Shown here: one piece after another, positions 44,184 through 53,118 of the stretch | Layout of the letters: each line of letters begins with the position of its first letter | How positions within the stretch are numbered: position 1 is the first letter of the stretch | DNA from: Maribacter sedimenticola | GTDB lineage: Bacteria > Bacteroidota > Bacteroidia > Flavobacteriales > Flavobacteriaceae | Reading direction: 5' to 3' | NCBI RefSeq assembly: GCF_900188415.1 | Contig: NZ_FZNV01000001.1 | Location: forward strand, 647,501-711,500 | DNA length: 64,000 nt | Notes under the pieces: generated by a model | Database searches by the model: none | The model's input: the letters and a program-made list of their open reading frames with translations, nothing else | Told to the model about the DNA's origin: nothing | Translations under genes and position numbers: made by a program

Positions 44184-46007
44184 ATGTCAGCAACAGCACA
44201 TGTAGATGGTCACGTACACGAAGATCACGGACATCATCATAAAGAAACTTTTGTAACAAAGTACATCTTTAGTATGGATCACAAGATGATCGCAAAACAG
44301 TACCTTATTACTGGGGTCCTCATCATGGGCTTTATTGGTATTGCCATGTCCTTGATGTTTAGAATGCAATTGGCTTGGCCTGGTGAGTCATTTCCAATTT
44401 TTGAGGCACTTTTAGGTAAGTGGGCTCCAGAAGGAGTTATGGATGCAGATGTTTATTTGGCTTTGGTGACAATGCATGGTACCATAATGGTATTCTTTGT
44501 ACTTACCGCTGGTTTAAGTGGTACGTTCAGTAATTTGTTGATACCCTTACAGATTGGAGCTAGGGATATGGCTTCAGGGTTCTTAAACATGGTATCGTTC
44601 TGGCTGTTCTTCGTTTCATGTGTAATCATGGTAATATCTTTATTCGTTGAAGCAGGACCTGCAGCTGCAGGGTGGACAATTTATCCGCCTTTAAGTGCCT
44701 TGCCGTCCGCACAGGCCGGTTCTGGGTTAGGTATGACACTTTGGTTGTCCTCAATGGCCATATTTATTGCATCTTCATTATTGGGGTCATTAAATTATAT
44801 CGTTACAGTTATTAATTTGAGGACTAAAGGAATGTCAATGACCAGACTTCCATTGACCATATGGGCATTTTTTGTAACAGCAATAATTGGTGTAATCTCT
44901 TTCCCAGTGTTATTGTCCGCAGCTTTATTGCTGATTATGGATAGAGGTTTTGGAACTTCATTCTTCCTTTCGGATATCTTTATACAAGGAGAAGTATTAC
45001 ATTATCAAGGTGGATCACCGGTTTTATTTGAACATTTGTTTTGGTTCTTGGGTCACCCAGAGGTATACATCGTTTTATTACCTGCCTTGGGTATCACCTC
45101 AGAAGTAATGTCCACAAATGCGCGTAAGCCTATTTTTGGGTATCGTGCCATGGTCGCTTCTATACTTGCTATTGCATTCCTTTCTACCATCGTATGGGGT
45201 CACCACATGTTTATTTCAGGTATGAATCCGTTTTTAGGTTCTGTATTTACCTTTACAACATTGTTGATTGCGATACCATCTGCAGTAAAGTCGTTTAATT
45301 ATATCACTACGTTATGGAAAGGTAACCTTCAAATGAACCCTGCCATGTTATTTTCCATTGGCTTGGTGTCAACTTTTATTACCGGAGGTCTTACAGGAAT
45401 TATACTTGGAGATAGTACATTGGATATCAACGTACATGATACATACTTTGTAGTGGCTCACTTCCATTTGGTGATGGGTATTTCTGCGCTATACGGTTTG
45501 TTTGCGGGTGTTTACCATTGGTTCCCTAAAATGTTTGAAGGTAGGTTAATGAACAAAAACTTGGGTTATGTTCACTTTTGGGTAACCGCTATTTGTGCGT
45601 ACGGTGTATTTTTTCCAATGCACTTTGTAGGTATGGCGGGTGTTCCAAGAAGGTACTACGAGAATACAGCTTTCCCAATGTTTGATGAATTGGCCGATAT
45701 ACAAGTATTAATGACCGTATTTGCTATTACGGCGGGTGCAGCGCAACTTGTCTTCGTAGGTAATTTTATCTACAGTATGTTCTATGGTAAAATTGGACCT
45801 AAGAACCCATGGAAATCAAATACCTTGGAGTGGACCACCGAACAGAAGCATGTACATGGTAACTGGGATGGACCAATTCCTGAAGTACACAGATGGGCCT
45901 ATGATTATAGTAAGGTAGATGAAAATGGAGAATATATTTTGCCTGGGCAAGATTACGTTCCTCAGCATATACCTCTTCAACAAGATGAGGAAGAATTAAA
46001 TCATTAA
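44184..46007 (+). CDS. coxA: Cytochrome c oxidase subunit I (aa3 type)
   Basis: 607 residues with 12 or more membrane helices. All ligands are present: the heme a His in TMHGTIMVFF, the CuB His with cross-linked Tyr in FLGHPEVYIVLLP, the two CuB His in WGHHMFISG, and heme a3/a His in HDTYFVVAHFHLVMG. GHPEVY with Glu marks an A1-type D-channel end. The N-terminal 25 residues are unusually His-rich (HVDGHVHEDHGHHH). It reduces O2 to water and pumps protons. Last gene of the operon, followed by a strong terminator; subunits III and IV are not in this window. Confidence 0.97.
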   Translation: MSATAHVDGHVHEDHGHHHKETFVTKYIFSMDHKMIAKQYLITGVLIMGFIGIAMSLMFRMQLAWPGESFPIFEALLGKWAPEGVMDADVYLALVTMHGTIMVFFVLTAGLSGTFSNLLIPLQIGARDMASGFLNMVSFWLFFVSCVIMVISLFVEAGPAAAGWTIYPPLSALPSAQAGSGLGMTLWLSSMAIFIASSLLGSLNYIVTVINLRTKGMSMTRLPLTIWAFFVTAIIGVISFPVLLSAALLLIMDRGFGTSFFLSDIFIQGEVLHYQGGSPVLFEHLFWFLGHPEVYIVLLPALGITSEVMSTNARKPIFGYRAMVASILAIAFLSTIVWGHHMFISGMNPFLGSVFTFTTLLIAIPSAVKSFNYITTLWKGNLQMNPAMLFSIGLVSTFITGGLTGIILGDSTLDINVHDTYFVVAHFHLVMGISALYGLFAGVYHWFPKMFEGRLMNKNLGYVHFWVTAICAYGVFFPMHFVGMAGVPRRYYENTAFPMFDELADIQVLMTVFAITAGAAQLVFVGNFIYSMFYGKIGPKNPWKSNTLEWTTEQKHVHGNWDGPIPEVHRWAYDYSKVDENGEYILPGQDYVPQHIPLQQDEEELNH

Positions 46008-46024
46008 AAAAACATGATTGAATA

Positions 46025-46056
46025 AAAAGCCCAACTAATCTTAGTTGGGCTTTTTT
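46025..46056 (+). terminator. Rho-independent terminator of the act-cox operon
   Basis: A 10-bp core stem (AAGCCCAACT / AGTTGGGCTT), extendable with A-T pairs on both ends, followed by a run of T. Confidence 0.88.
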
Positions 46057-46133
46057 CTGTTTAAGATTTTGCCAAGTAATTTTTTGGTTACATAAAATTC
46101 AATATCTTCCCTAATAAATAAACACAATTGATT

Positions 46134-46958
46134 ATGAAAAAGGTAGTGGTTTTGTTGGTACTCTTAGTTGGGGTACAAATTTTTGCACAAAGAAAACCCA
46201 AAATAAAAGGAAATAAGAACGTCATAGAATTACGTGAGGACTTGCCATCTTACACAGCAATAGAGTTGGTAGATGATTTGGATATTGTACTCCAAAAATC
46301 GTCGCAGGAAGGATATTCCTTGGAAATTGATGATAATTTAGTGGACGTTTTAAAGTTTGATGTTGATAATGGGGTGTTGAAAATCTCTTCTTTCTATAAT
46401 ATTACCTCCAAAAAGAAATTGGAGATCACGGTATTTTTTAGTGAGTTATCCGCTGTTAAAATGCTAAATGGAAAAATAAGTATGAAAGACGTAATATCAA
46501 CAGATGAGCTTCATGTCTTTACTTCCGGTACATCTAGGTTAGAATTAAATGCAACGGCAGATGTAGTGGATATTACAATGGAGGAAATTAGTTCCGGTGA
46601 TTTTAATATTGCGAGTGATTCCTTGAACCTTACCTTAAAAGACCGTATTGATGTTAAATTATACACCACAGGTGTAAATAATGCCCTATATATGTATAAA
46701 AATGCTTCTGCCAGAATAGAGGGAACTGCAGACGTGTTAAATGCAAAACTATACGGAAATAGTTCATTGAAGGCATCTGATTTACAAGCAGGTGAAGTTC
46801 ACTTATCAACCGAAGATTCTCCAGATGCTCAAATACGTGCATTGAACACTTTTAAACTGAGTGCAAAAGGTTCCTCTAAAACCAAACTTTACGGTGATGC
46901 CAAAATTGATATTATAGATTTTTTAGATACTTCTAAATTGGAAAAGGAGAGAAACTAA
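46134..46958 (+). CDS. GIN (DUF2807) domain protein
   Basis: 274 residues from ATG 46134 (MKKVVVLLVLLVGVQIFAQ, a signal peptide). A TTG two codons upstream is less likely. The rest is the right-handed beta-helix-like head GIN domain: YTAIELVDDLDIVLQKSSQ, YSLEIDDNLVDVLKFDVDNG, LEITVFFSELSAVKMLNGKI, and repeating short strands to the end. Such proteins are common envelope proteins of Bacteroidota with unknown function. Its stop overlaps the convergent acyl-CoA oxidase gene by 4 bp. Confidence 0.85.
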   Translation: MKKVVVLLVLLVGVQIFAQRKPKIKGNKNVIELREDLPSYTAIELVDDLDIVLQKSSQEGYSLEIDDNLVDVLKFDVDNGVLKISSFYNITSKKKLEITVFFSELSAVKMLNGKISMKDVISTDELHVFTSGTSRLELNATADVVDITMEEISSGDFNIASDSLNLTLKDRIDVKLYTTGVNNALYMYKNASARIEGTADVLNAKLYGNSSLKASDLQAGEVHLSTEDSPDAQIRALNTFKLSAKGSSKTKLYGDAKIDIIDFLDTSKLEKERN

Positions 46959-49219
46959 TTAGCTATAAGCGCCGTTAAACAATGCTCAGGTATACCAAAA
47001 CCATCTACCAGTTCATTTAAGTGGGGTCTCAATTCCGTACATAGCCTTTCTACCCGTTGTCTAATGGCTTTACTTTTGTTGCTTCCTAAATACCCCTGTT
47101 CCAGATACCAAGAGGCATCGTTTCGTATTTCGTTTAAGGCATACAACGTTCCTAACTTTTCAAATAGGGCCTTATAAGCTGGATCCTCAAGATGGGTATT
47201 ATGTGCTATAAATGATTTATAGGCCAATTCTACACTATATGCTTTTCCAAGCTTCATTAAATGGGTCTGTACTTTTAGAAAGGCTTGATATGAAGGCATG
47301 CCTTTTTTTATATAACTGCGAATTCTCATAGCCAACGTGTAGGTTAGTCTCCGTGTCCTATGCTCAAAAGCATGGACATGAAATTTAGGATTATATAAAT
47401 GATCCTTGTCTACCTTATTGGTGTATAACGGATTTATAGTGGCAAGTTTATCGCTTAACTGACTACTTAAAATTTTAAGGACGGAAGAAAAGCCCGCACT
47501 GTTGAATTCTGCTTTAAAATCGGACAATACGCCCTTGGCCGCTAATTGCAGCAATACATTGTTGTCGCCTTCAAAAGTGGTAAATATGTCCACATCGCCT
47601 TTTAAGTCGGCAATTCTATTTTCCAAAAGATACCCCTTTCCTCCACAAGCTTCCCTGCATTCCTGGATGGTATCATTGGCATACCATGTTATAATGGATT
47701 TTAACCCTGCCACTTGTGTTTCAACTTGTCTTTTATCCTCTTGGCTATCGTCACAATAAAGCGCCATCATATGGTCAAGGGTTACATGGTATACGTAGGC
47801 ACTTGCCACAAGAGGGGTCAATCGTAATTGATGTGATGGGTAATCCATTAATAGATCTTCCTGTACTTTGACGCTATCGTTAAACTGTCTACGTTTTAAC
47901 GCATGTTTTATGGCCACGGTCAGCGCAAATTTTGCACCGCCCAAGCCAGCTCTAGCAACGCAAATTCGGCCACCGACCAAGGTGCCCAACATGGTAAAAA
48001 AGCGTTTGTTGGGATTTTTAATTTCGGAGTAATAGCTGCCATTGGCCAGTATGGTACCATATTTATTTAAAAGGTTAACCTTTGGTACGGAGACTTGGTT
48101 AAACCAAATCTTACCATTGTCAACCCCGTTTAGACCTAACTTATAACCATTGTCCTCTATACGAATGCCTGGTAACAGTTCATGTTCTTCATTTCTTAAT
48201 GGAACCAAAATGGCATGTACGCCTTCATTTTTTCCATCTACTATCAATTGGGCAAAAACCGATGCCATTTTTGAGTGGAGTGCATTACCAATATATTCCT
48301 TATTATCATTTTTTCCCGGGGTATGTATGATGAAGGTTTCGGTAGCTTTGTCATAGGTTGCTGTAGTTTTAATGCCCCGCACATTTGATCCATGACCTGT
48401 TTCTGTCATGGCAAAGCAGCCTAATAGTTCCGCTTCTCCGGTCTTGGTTAAATACTTGTCATGGTGTTTTTTGGTCCCCAACTTTTGTATGCTCCCCCCA
48501 AATAATCCAAATTGTACACCGAACTTAATGGTTAAACTTCCGTCCACATACATCATGTTTTCAAATATCGTTGCGTAGCCCTCCATATTATCCGTGCCGC
48601 CATAAGCTTTGGGGTAGGCCATTGCACCATATCCTTTATCCGCTAAAAACTGTACTTGGTTCAATACATGATCTCTAAAAGTTTCTTTGTCCCGATGTAT
48701 TTCCCAATCAAATAAAGGGTCCTTTAAAACCGATCTAAACTGATCAATGACTTCGGCATGTTTTCCTTTTAATATCCGGTCTATTTTGGTAGCATCATAT
48801 TGGGAAAGATTTTTACTGACATCGATCTGTACCTCAAATAGATGGTTGTAATGGTTGGGCTGTATTCCCAGGTTGATTTCTATATGCTTAATTTGTTCGT
48901 TGAAATCAATATCCTTAAAATAATGCGCCGTTATTTTTTGACTTAATACGGTTAACGGATATGTTTCATGTTCCACTAATTTAATACCGCTTTTGGTTAT
49001 AAGTTGTTTCCATGATTTAAACAAGGTATCTTTTGGTGGGTTGGTTACGTCTAACCATTTATATAATTGCTTTTTATCGGCTGAATTCAAAGAATCATCA
49101 TTGGCTATTGCCTTTTCTACCACGTTGATTTCTGAGGCGGACAAAAGGTCATCTGACCAAATAATATAAAAAACCGGGATGTATTGTAAAATTTCTGCAG
49201 TGTATTGTTTTGTAGTCAT
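46955..49219 (-). CDS. Acyl-CoA oxidase/dehydrogenase family protein
   Basis: 754 residues, much longer than bacterial acyl-CoA dehydrogenases (about 380) and close to peroxisomal acyl-CoA oxidases. FAD- and substrate-binding segments are visible: LLGCFAMTETGHGSNVRGIK, YKLGLNGVDNGKIWFNQVSV, and GGRICVARAGLGGAKFAL. The second half includes the carboxylate region ECREACGGKGYLLENRI and a helical ACOX C-terminal domain ending GFGIPEHCLTALIAN. It probably catalyses the first, alpha-beta desaturation step of fatty acid beta-oxidation. Whether O2 or an electron-transfer flavoprotein is the acceptor cannot be settled from sequence. Divergent from ruvB. Confidence 0.9.
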   Translation of the reverse strand: MTTKQYTAEILQYIPVFYIIWSDDLLSASEINVVEKAIANDDSLNSADKKQLYKWLDVTNPPKDTLFKSWKQLITKSGIKLVEHETYPLTVLSQKITAHYFKDIDFNEQIKHIEINLGIQPNHYNHLFEVQIDVSKNLSQYDATKIDRILKGKHAEVIDQFRSVLKDPLFDWEIHRDKETFRDHVLNQVQFLADKGYGAMAYPKAYGGTDNMEGYATIFENMMYVDGSLTIKFGVQFGLFGGSIQKLGTKKHHDKYLTKTGEAELLGCFAMTETGHGSNVRGIKTTATYDKATETFIIHTPGKNDNKEYIGNALHSKMASVFAQLIVDGKNEGVHAILVPLRNEEHELLPGIRIEDNGYKLGLNGVDNGKIWFNQVSVPKVNLLNKYGTILANGSYYSEIKNPNKRFFTMLGTLVGGRICVARAGLGGAKFALTVAIKHALKRRQFNDSVKVQEDLLMDYPSHQLRLTPLVASAYVYHVTLDHMMALYCDDSQEDKRQVETQVAGLKSIITWYANDTIQECREACGGKGYLLENRIADLKGDVDIFTTFEGDNNVLLQLAAKGVLSDFKAEFNSAGFSSVLKILSSQLSDKLATINPLYTNKVDKDHLYNPKFHVHAFEHRTRRLTYTLAMRIRSYIKKGMPSYQAFLKVQTHLMKLGKAYSVELAYKSFIAHNTHLEDPAYKALFEKLGTLYALNEIRNDASWYLEQGYLGSNKSKAIRQRVERLCTELRPHLNELVDGFGIPEHCLTALIAN

Positions 49220-49335
49220 AAGTTGAATTTACAAATTTTATGTACATTTTCTGATAGTTTTTTCGGCTTCCTTTATGGATTCTTAAAAAGCTGATGATGG
49301 GGACAACTATCTTATCAAGTTAAAGGCTGTTTGTC

Positions 49336-49343
49336 TATCTTTG
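49336..49343 (+). promoter_or_regulatory. Possible -7 promoter element of ruvB-queG
   Basis: TATCTTTG matches TAnnTTTG and ends only 7 bp before the ruvB ATG at 49351, which would make the mRNA nearly leaderless. No TTG is in register upstream. Confidence 0.4.
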
Positions 49344-49350
49344 TTAGGTT

Positions 49351-50373
49351 ATGAATGAGCATTTAGACCCGTCTTCGGAAAATTTCTCCAATGAAGAGTT
49401 GGACATAGAAAGAGCGTTAAGGCCCGTAAATTTTGATGACTTTACAGGTCAGGAACAGGTTCTTGAAAATTTAAAGGTTTTTGTGGAAGCGGCAAATAGA
49501 AGGGGAGAGGCCTTGGACCATACTCTCTTTCACGGTCCACCTGGTCTTGGTAAGACAACCTTGGCCAATATTTTGGCCAATGAATTAGGTGTTGGGATTA
49601 AAATTACCTCTGGGCCGGTTTTGGACAAACCTGGGGACTTGGCCGGACTTTTGACCAATTTAGACGAGAGAGATGTATTGTTTATTGATGAAATTCATCG
49701 TCTAAGTCCTATCGTAGAAGAATATTTGTATTCCGCCATGGAGGATTTTAGGATTGATATCATGATAGAGACCGGGCCAAATGCACGTTCGGTACAAATT
49801 AATTTAAATCCTTTTACCTTGATCGGTGCAACCACACGATCAGGACTGCTGACCGCACCAATGCGTGCCAGGTTCGGTATACAAAGTAGGTTACAATATT
49901 ATTCCACGGAACTGCTCTCAACAATAGTTGAACGTAGCGCGGAAATATTACGCGTACCAATATCCCATGAAGCTGCTATTGAAATAGCGGGTAGAAGTAG
50001 GGGAACGCCTAGAATATGTAATGCGTTGTTAAGAAGGGTAAGGGATTTTGCGGAGATAAAAGGCAATGGTACTATAGATATGGAGATTTCCAAATTTGGC
50101 CTTAAAGCTTTAAACGTAGACGCACATGGGTTAGACGAAATGGATAATAAGATACTGCTTACCATTATAGATAAGTTTAAAGGTGGGCCCGTAGGGATAA
50201 CCACATTGGCCACGGCAGTTTCTGAAAGTGCGGAAACCATAGAAGAGGTGTATGAGCCTTTTCTAATACAACAAGGATTTATTATGCGTACCCCACGCGG
50301 ACGTGAAGTTACCGAATTGGCCTATAGGCACCTTGGAAGAATAAAAGGAGGTATACAACCAGGTTTATTTTGA
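49351..50373 (+). CDS. ruvB: Holliday junction branch migration ATPase RuvB
   Basis: 340 residues, typical of RuvB. Walker A is [16 protein letters not shown], Walker B is [13 protein letters not shown], sensor 1 is [20 protein letters not shown], and the arginine/sensor 2 region is [18 protein letters not shown]. The C-terminal winged helix ends [14 protein letters not shown]. It drives branch migration with RuvA, encoded 6.5 kb downstream. Its stop TGA overlaps the apparent TTG start of queG. Confidence 0.98.
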   Translation: MNEHLDPSSENFSNEELDIERALRPVNFDDFTGQEQVLENLKVFVEAANRRGEALDHTLFHGPPGLGKTTLANILANELGVGIKITSGPVLDKPGDLAGLLTNLDERDVLFIDEIHRLSPIVEEYLYSAMEDFRIDIMIETGPNARSVQINLNPFTLIGATTRSGLLTAPMRARFGIQSRLQYYSTELLSTIVERSAEILRVPISHEAAIEIAGRSRGTPRICNALLRRVRDFAEIKGNGTIDMEISKFGLKALNVDAHGLDEMDNKILLTIIDKFKGGPVGITTLATAVSESAETIEEVYEPFLIQQGFIMRTPRGREVTELAYRHLGRIKGGIQPGLF

Positions 50374-51305
50374 GCATAGATAAAGTAAGCAAATGGACAA
50401 AAAGTATTAAAACCGAAGCCAAACGCCTCGGTTTTTTATCATGTGGTATATCCAAGGCAGGTTTTTTGGAAGAAGAAGCGCCAAGACTTGAGAAGTGGTT
50501 GAAAAAAAATATGCACGGACAAATGTCATACATGGAAAACCATTTTGACAAGCGGTTGGACCCCACATTATTGGTAGAAGGTTCAAAAAGTGTCATCTCT
50601 TTATTGCTCAATTATTATCCAGAGGAAACCCAAACTAATGACACCTATAAAATATCCAAATACGCATATGGTCAAGATTATCATCATGTAATCAAAACAA
50701 AACTAAGAGCGTTGCAACAATATATCACCAATGAAATTGGCGAGGTTCATGGTAGGGCCTTTGTAGACTCTGCTCCGGTTTTGGATAAAGCTTGGGCGGC
50801 TAAAAGCGGTTTAGGCTGGATCGGAAAGAACAGTAACCTACTTACACAGCAGGTTGGCTCCTTTTATTTCATAGCAGAACTAATCGTTGACTTGGAGCTG
50901 GAGTATGACCAGGCCGTTACAGATCACTGTGGTACTTGCACGGCTTGTTTGGATGCTTGCCCTACACAGGCTATTGTAGCCCCTTATGTTGTGGACGGCA
51001 GCAAATGTATTTCCTATTTCACCATTGAACTGAAAAATGAACTGCCCAAAGAGGTAAAGGGTTCTTTTGACGATTGGGCTTTTGGTTGTGATGTATGCCA
51101 AGATGTTTGTCCGTGGAATCGGTTTTCCAAACCCCATAATGAGCCATTGTTCAACCCTCATCCAGATCTATTGGCTATGACAAAAAATGACTGGGAAGAA
51201 ATTACCGAGGATGTCTTCAAAAAAGTGTTTAAAAAATCGGCTGTCAAGCGAACTAAATTTAATGGACTTCAGCGTAATATTGACTTTCTAAAAAGTTCAG
51301 AATAG
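50370..51305 (+). CDS. queG: Epoxyqueuosine reductase QueG
   Basis: 311 residues, the usual QueG length, if translation begins at the TTG (50370) that overlaps the ruvB stop as TTGA. No in-frame ATG occurs before residue 48, and conserved sequence ([20 protein letters not shown]) lies ahead of it. Two 4Fe-4S clusters are seen: [16 protein letters not shown], then [11 protein letters not shown]. The central [20 protein letters not shown] is the cobalamin-binding region. It makes queuosine from epoxyqueuosine in tRNA, using cobalamin. Confidence 0.95.
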   Translation: MSIDKVSKWTKSIKTEAKRLGFLSCGISKAGFLEEEAPRLEKWLKKNMHGQMSYMENHFDKRLDPTLLVEGSKSVISLLLNYYPEETQTNDTYKISKYAYGQDYHHVIKTKLRALQQYITNEIGEVHGRAFVDSAPVLDKAWAAKSGLGWIGKNSNLLTQQVGSFYFIAELIVDLELEYDQAVTDHCGTCTACLDACPTQAIVAPYVVDGSKCISYFTIELKNELPKEVKGSFDDWAFGCDVCQDVCPWNRFSKPHNEPLFNPHPDLLAMTKNDWEEITEDVFKKVFKKSAVKRTKFNGLQRNIDFLKSSE

Positions 51306-51389
51306 TCTTTTTTTTCACTTAAGGTTTTAAGGGTGAAATTTAATCTTCTGCATAGTGGAATTCTAAAGTTTTTATTTTTTTATCCAACG

Positions 51390-51399
51390 CAAACGTTTG
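51390..51399. promoter_or_regulatory. Possible LacI-type operator upstream of the sucrose phosphorylase gene
   Basis: The 10-bp palindrome CAAACGTTTG, with a central CG, lies 131 bp before the start. Palindromes of this length arise often by chance; the case rests on the AACGTT core shared with the site at 53008 ahead of the permease. Confidence 0.3.
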
Positions 51400-51530
51400 A
51401 AATTTGTTTACTGGTCCGTATTGGTAAAACCGGCTTATTTTTTAGGTTTTTAAGTACTATATTGGGTTTTGATTAGTGAAAAACACCCTGTTTAAAAGCA
51501 CTAATTCAATATCAATTTTAATCATTCCCA

Positions 51531-52985
51531 ATGAATAATAAAGTACAATTAATTACCTATGTGGATAGGCTAGGATGTGAGAATATTAATGGCTTAGATC
51601 TGTTGTTGCAAAATCAGTTAAAAGGATTGTTTGGAGGTGTACATTTGCTTCCATTTTTTTATCCAATAGATGGGGAGGATGCGGGTTTTGACCCTATTGA
51701 CCACAAGCAAATAGATGAGCGTTTAGGGAATTGGAACGACCTAAAGGAACTTAGTGGATCGGTAGATGTAATGGCTGACCTGATCGTAAACCATATGTCC
51801 GCAAAGTCATCTGAATTTCAAGATTTTTTAAAACATGGGGAGGATTCTGAATACGCCGAGCTTTTTTTAACCTTCGACAAGGTTTTTCCTAAAGGAGCTA
51901 CAGAGCAAGACCTTTTGGCAATTTATAGACCTAGGCCGGGTTACCCATTTTCCAAAATGAAAATGGCCAATGGAGAGGAACGTATAATTTGGACAACATT
52001 TACCACCAATCAAATAGATATTGATGTGTATTCTTCAAAAGGGGTGGCTTATTTGGATGGGATTTTAAACGAGTTTCAAAATGCTGGGGTTAATATGATC
52101 AGGCTAGATGCTGCCGGTTATGCCATAAAGAAAGCTGGTACTAGTTCGTTTATGATCGATGAGACCTTTGCATTTATTGATGAGCTTACCATAAAAGCCA
52201 AAAACCTGGGAATAGCCGTTCTTGTTGAAATTCATTCTTTCTACAAAACCCAAATTGAAATAGCCAAAAAAGTAGATTTTGTATATGATTTTGCATTGCC
52301 GGTCCTAGTTTTGGATACTCTGTTTAATGCCAATGCCCAAAATTTAAAAAATTGGTTGGAGATAAGTCCAAGAAACGCAATAACGGTACTTGATACACAT
52401 GACGGTATTGGTATTATAGATGTGGCATCGGAAAATGGGGAAAAAGGATTGATAGATGATAATACCTTAGACGATATTGTAGAGCGTATGCACACCAATA
52501 GTGGAAATACCAGTAGAAAGGCTACAGGCGCTGCGGCTTCCAATCTAGACTTATATCAAGTAAATTGTACTTACTTTGAAGCGTTGGGCAAAGACCAAAG
52601 AGCTTATTTTGCGGCTAGAGCCATTCAGTTTTTTGTGCCTGGGATACCTCAAGTGTATTATGTAGGACTTTTTTCTGGAGAAAATGATATGGAACTCTTG
52701 ACCAAAACTAATGTAGGTAGAGATATTAATAGGCACTATTATGATATTCAAGAAATAGATGCCCATATAAAGACTCCTTTCTTTAAAAAATTCGAAAAGT
52801 TAATGCGTTTAAGAAATAGTCATGTAGCTTTTAACGGTGCTTTTAATATACTGCCAACGGAGCCTACTATTTTGAATATAAGGTGGGAAAAGGATAATGA
52901 TTGGGTTGCACTGTACATAGACCTGACAACGCTAGATCTAAAGATTACCTATACGGAAGGTCAAAAAGAGGTGGAACTTTTATAA
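51531..52985 (+). CDS. Sucrose phosphorylase (GH13 subfamily 18)
   Basis: 484 residues. The whole length resembles Bifidobacterium sucrose phosphorylase: it opens KVQLITYVDRLGCENINGL, then GVHLLPFFYPIDGEDAGFDP. The nucleophile D193 lies in MIRLDAAGY, the acid/base E233 in LVEIHSFY, and the transition-state D291 in VLDTHDGIG. The acceptor-loop residues Y132 and R135 (IYRPRPGYPF) and the loop ASNLDLYQ with D340 and Q343 are kept, which favours sucrose over glucosylglycerate or sucrose-6-phosphate. It converts sucrose and phosphate to glucose-1-phosphate and fructose. No signal peptide, so cytoplasmic; it pairs with the permease 133 bp downstream. Confidence 0.93.
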   Translation: MNNKVQLITYVDRLGCENINGLDLLLQNQLKGLFGGVHLLPFFYPIDGEDAGFDPIDHKQIDERLGNWNDLKELSGSVDVMADLIVNHMSAKSSEFQDFLKHGEDSEYAELFLTFDKVFPKGATEQDLLAIYRPRPGYPFSKMKMANGEERIIWTTFTTNQIDIDVYSSKGVAYLDGILNEFQNAGVNMIRLDAAGYAIKKAGTSSFMIDETFAFIDELTIKAKNLGIAVLVEIHSFYKTQIEIAKKVDFVYDFALPVLVLDTLFNANAQNLKNWLEISPRNAITVLDTHDGIGIIDVASENGEKGLIDDNTLDDIVERMHTNSGNTSRKATGAAASNLDLYQVNCTYFEALGKDQRAYFAARAIQFFVPGIPQVYYVGLFSGENDMELLTKTNVGRDINRHYYDIQEIDAHIKTPFFKKFEKLMRLRNSHVAFNGAFNILPTEPTILNIRWEKDNDWVALYIDLTTLDLKITYTEGQKEVELL

Positions 52986-53007
52986 AAGCAATCAAGGGGT
53001 GTAAACT

Positions 53008-53017
53008 ATAACGTTAT
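53008..53017. promoter_or_regulatory. Possible LacI-type operator at the permease promoter
   Basis: The 10-bp palindrome ATAACGTTAT, with a central CG, lies 8 bp upstream of the permease -7 candidate, where a repressor would block RNA polymerase. It shares the AACGTT core with 51390-51399. Confidence 0.3.
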
Positions 53018-53025
53018 CGTTGTAA

Positions 53026-53033
53026 TATCTTTG
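53026..53033 (+). promoter_or_regulatory. Possible -7 promoter element of the sugar permease gene
   Basis: TATCTTTG matches TAnnTTTG, 85 bp before the start at 53119. The -33 TTG is missing in register. Confidence 0.4.
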
Positions 53034-53118
53034 AAATTCTTATGTACATATATCGTTGCTGTTTATTTAAAATGCTATATTGTTTCACCTTAGTGGATAG
53101 GAATAATATTGAAGTATT

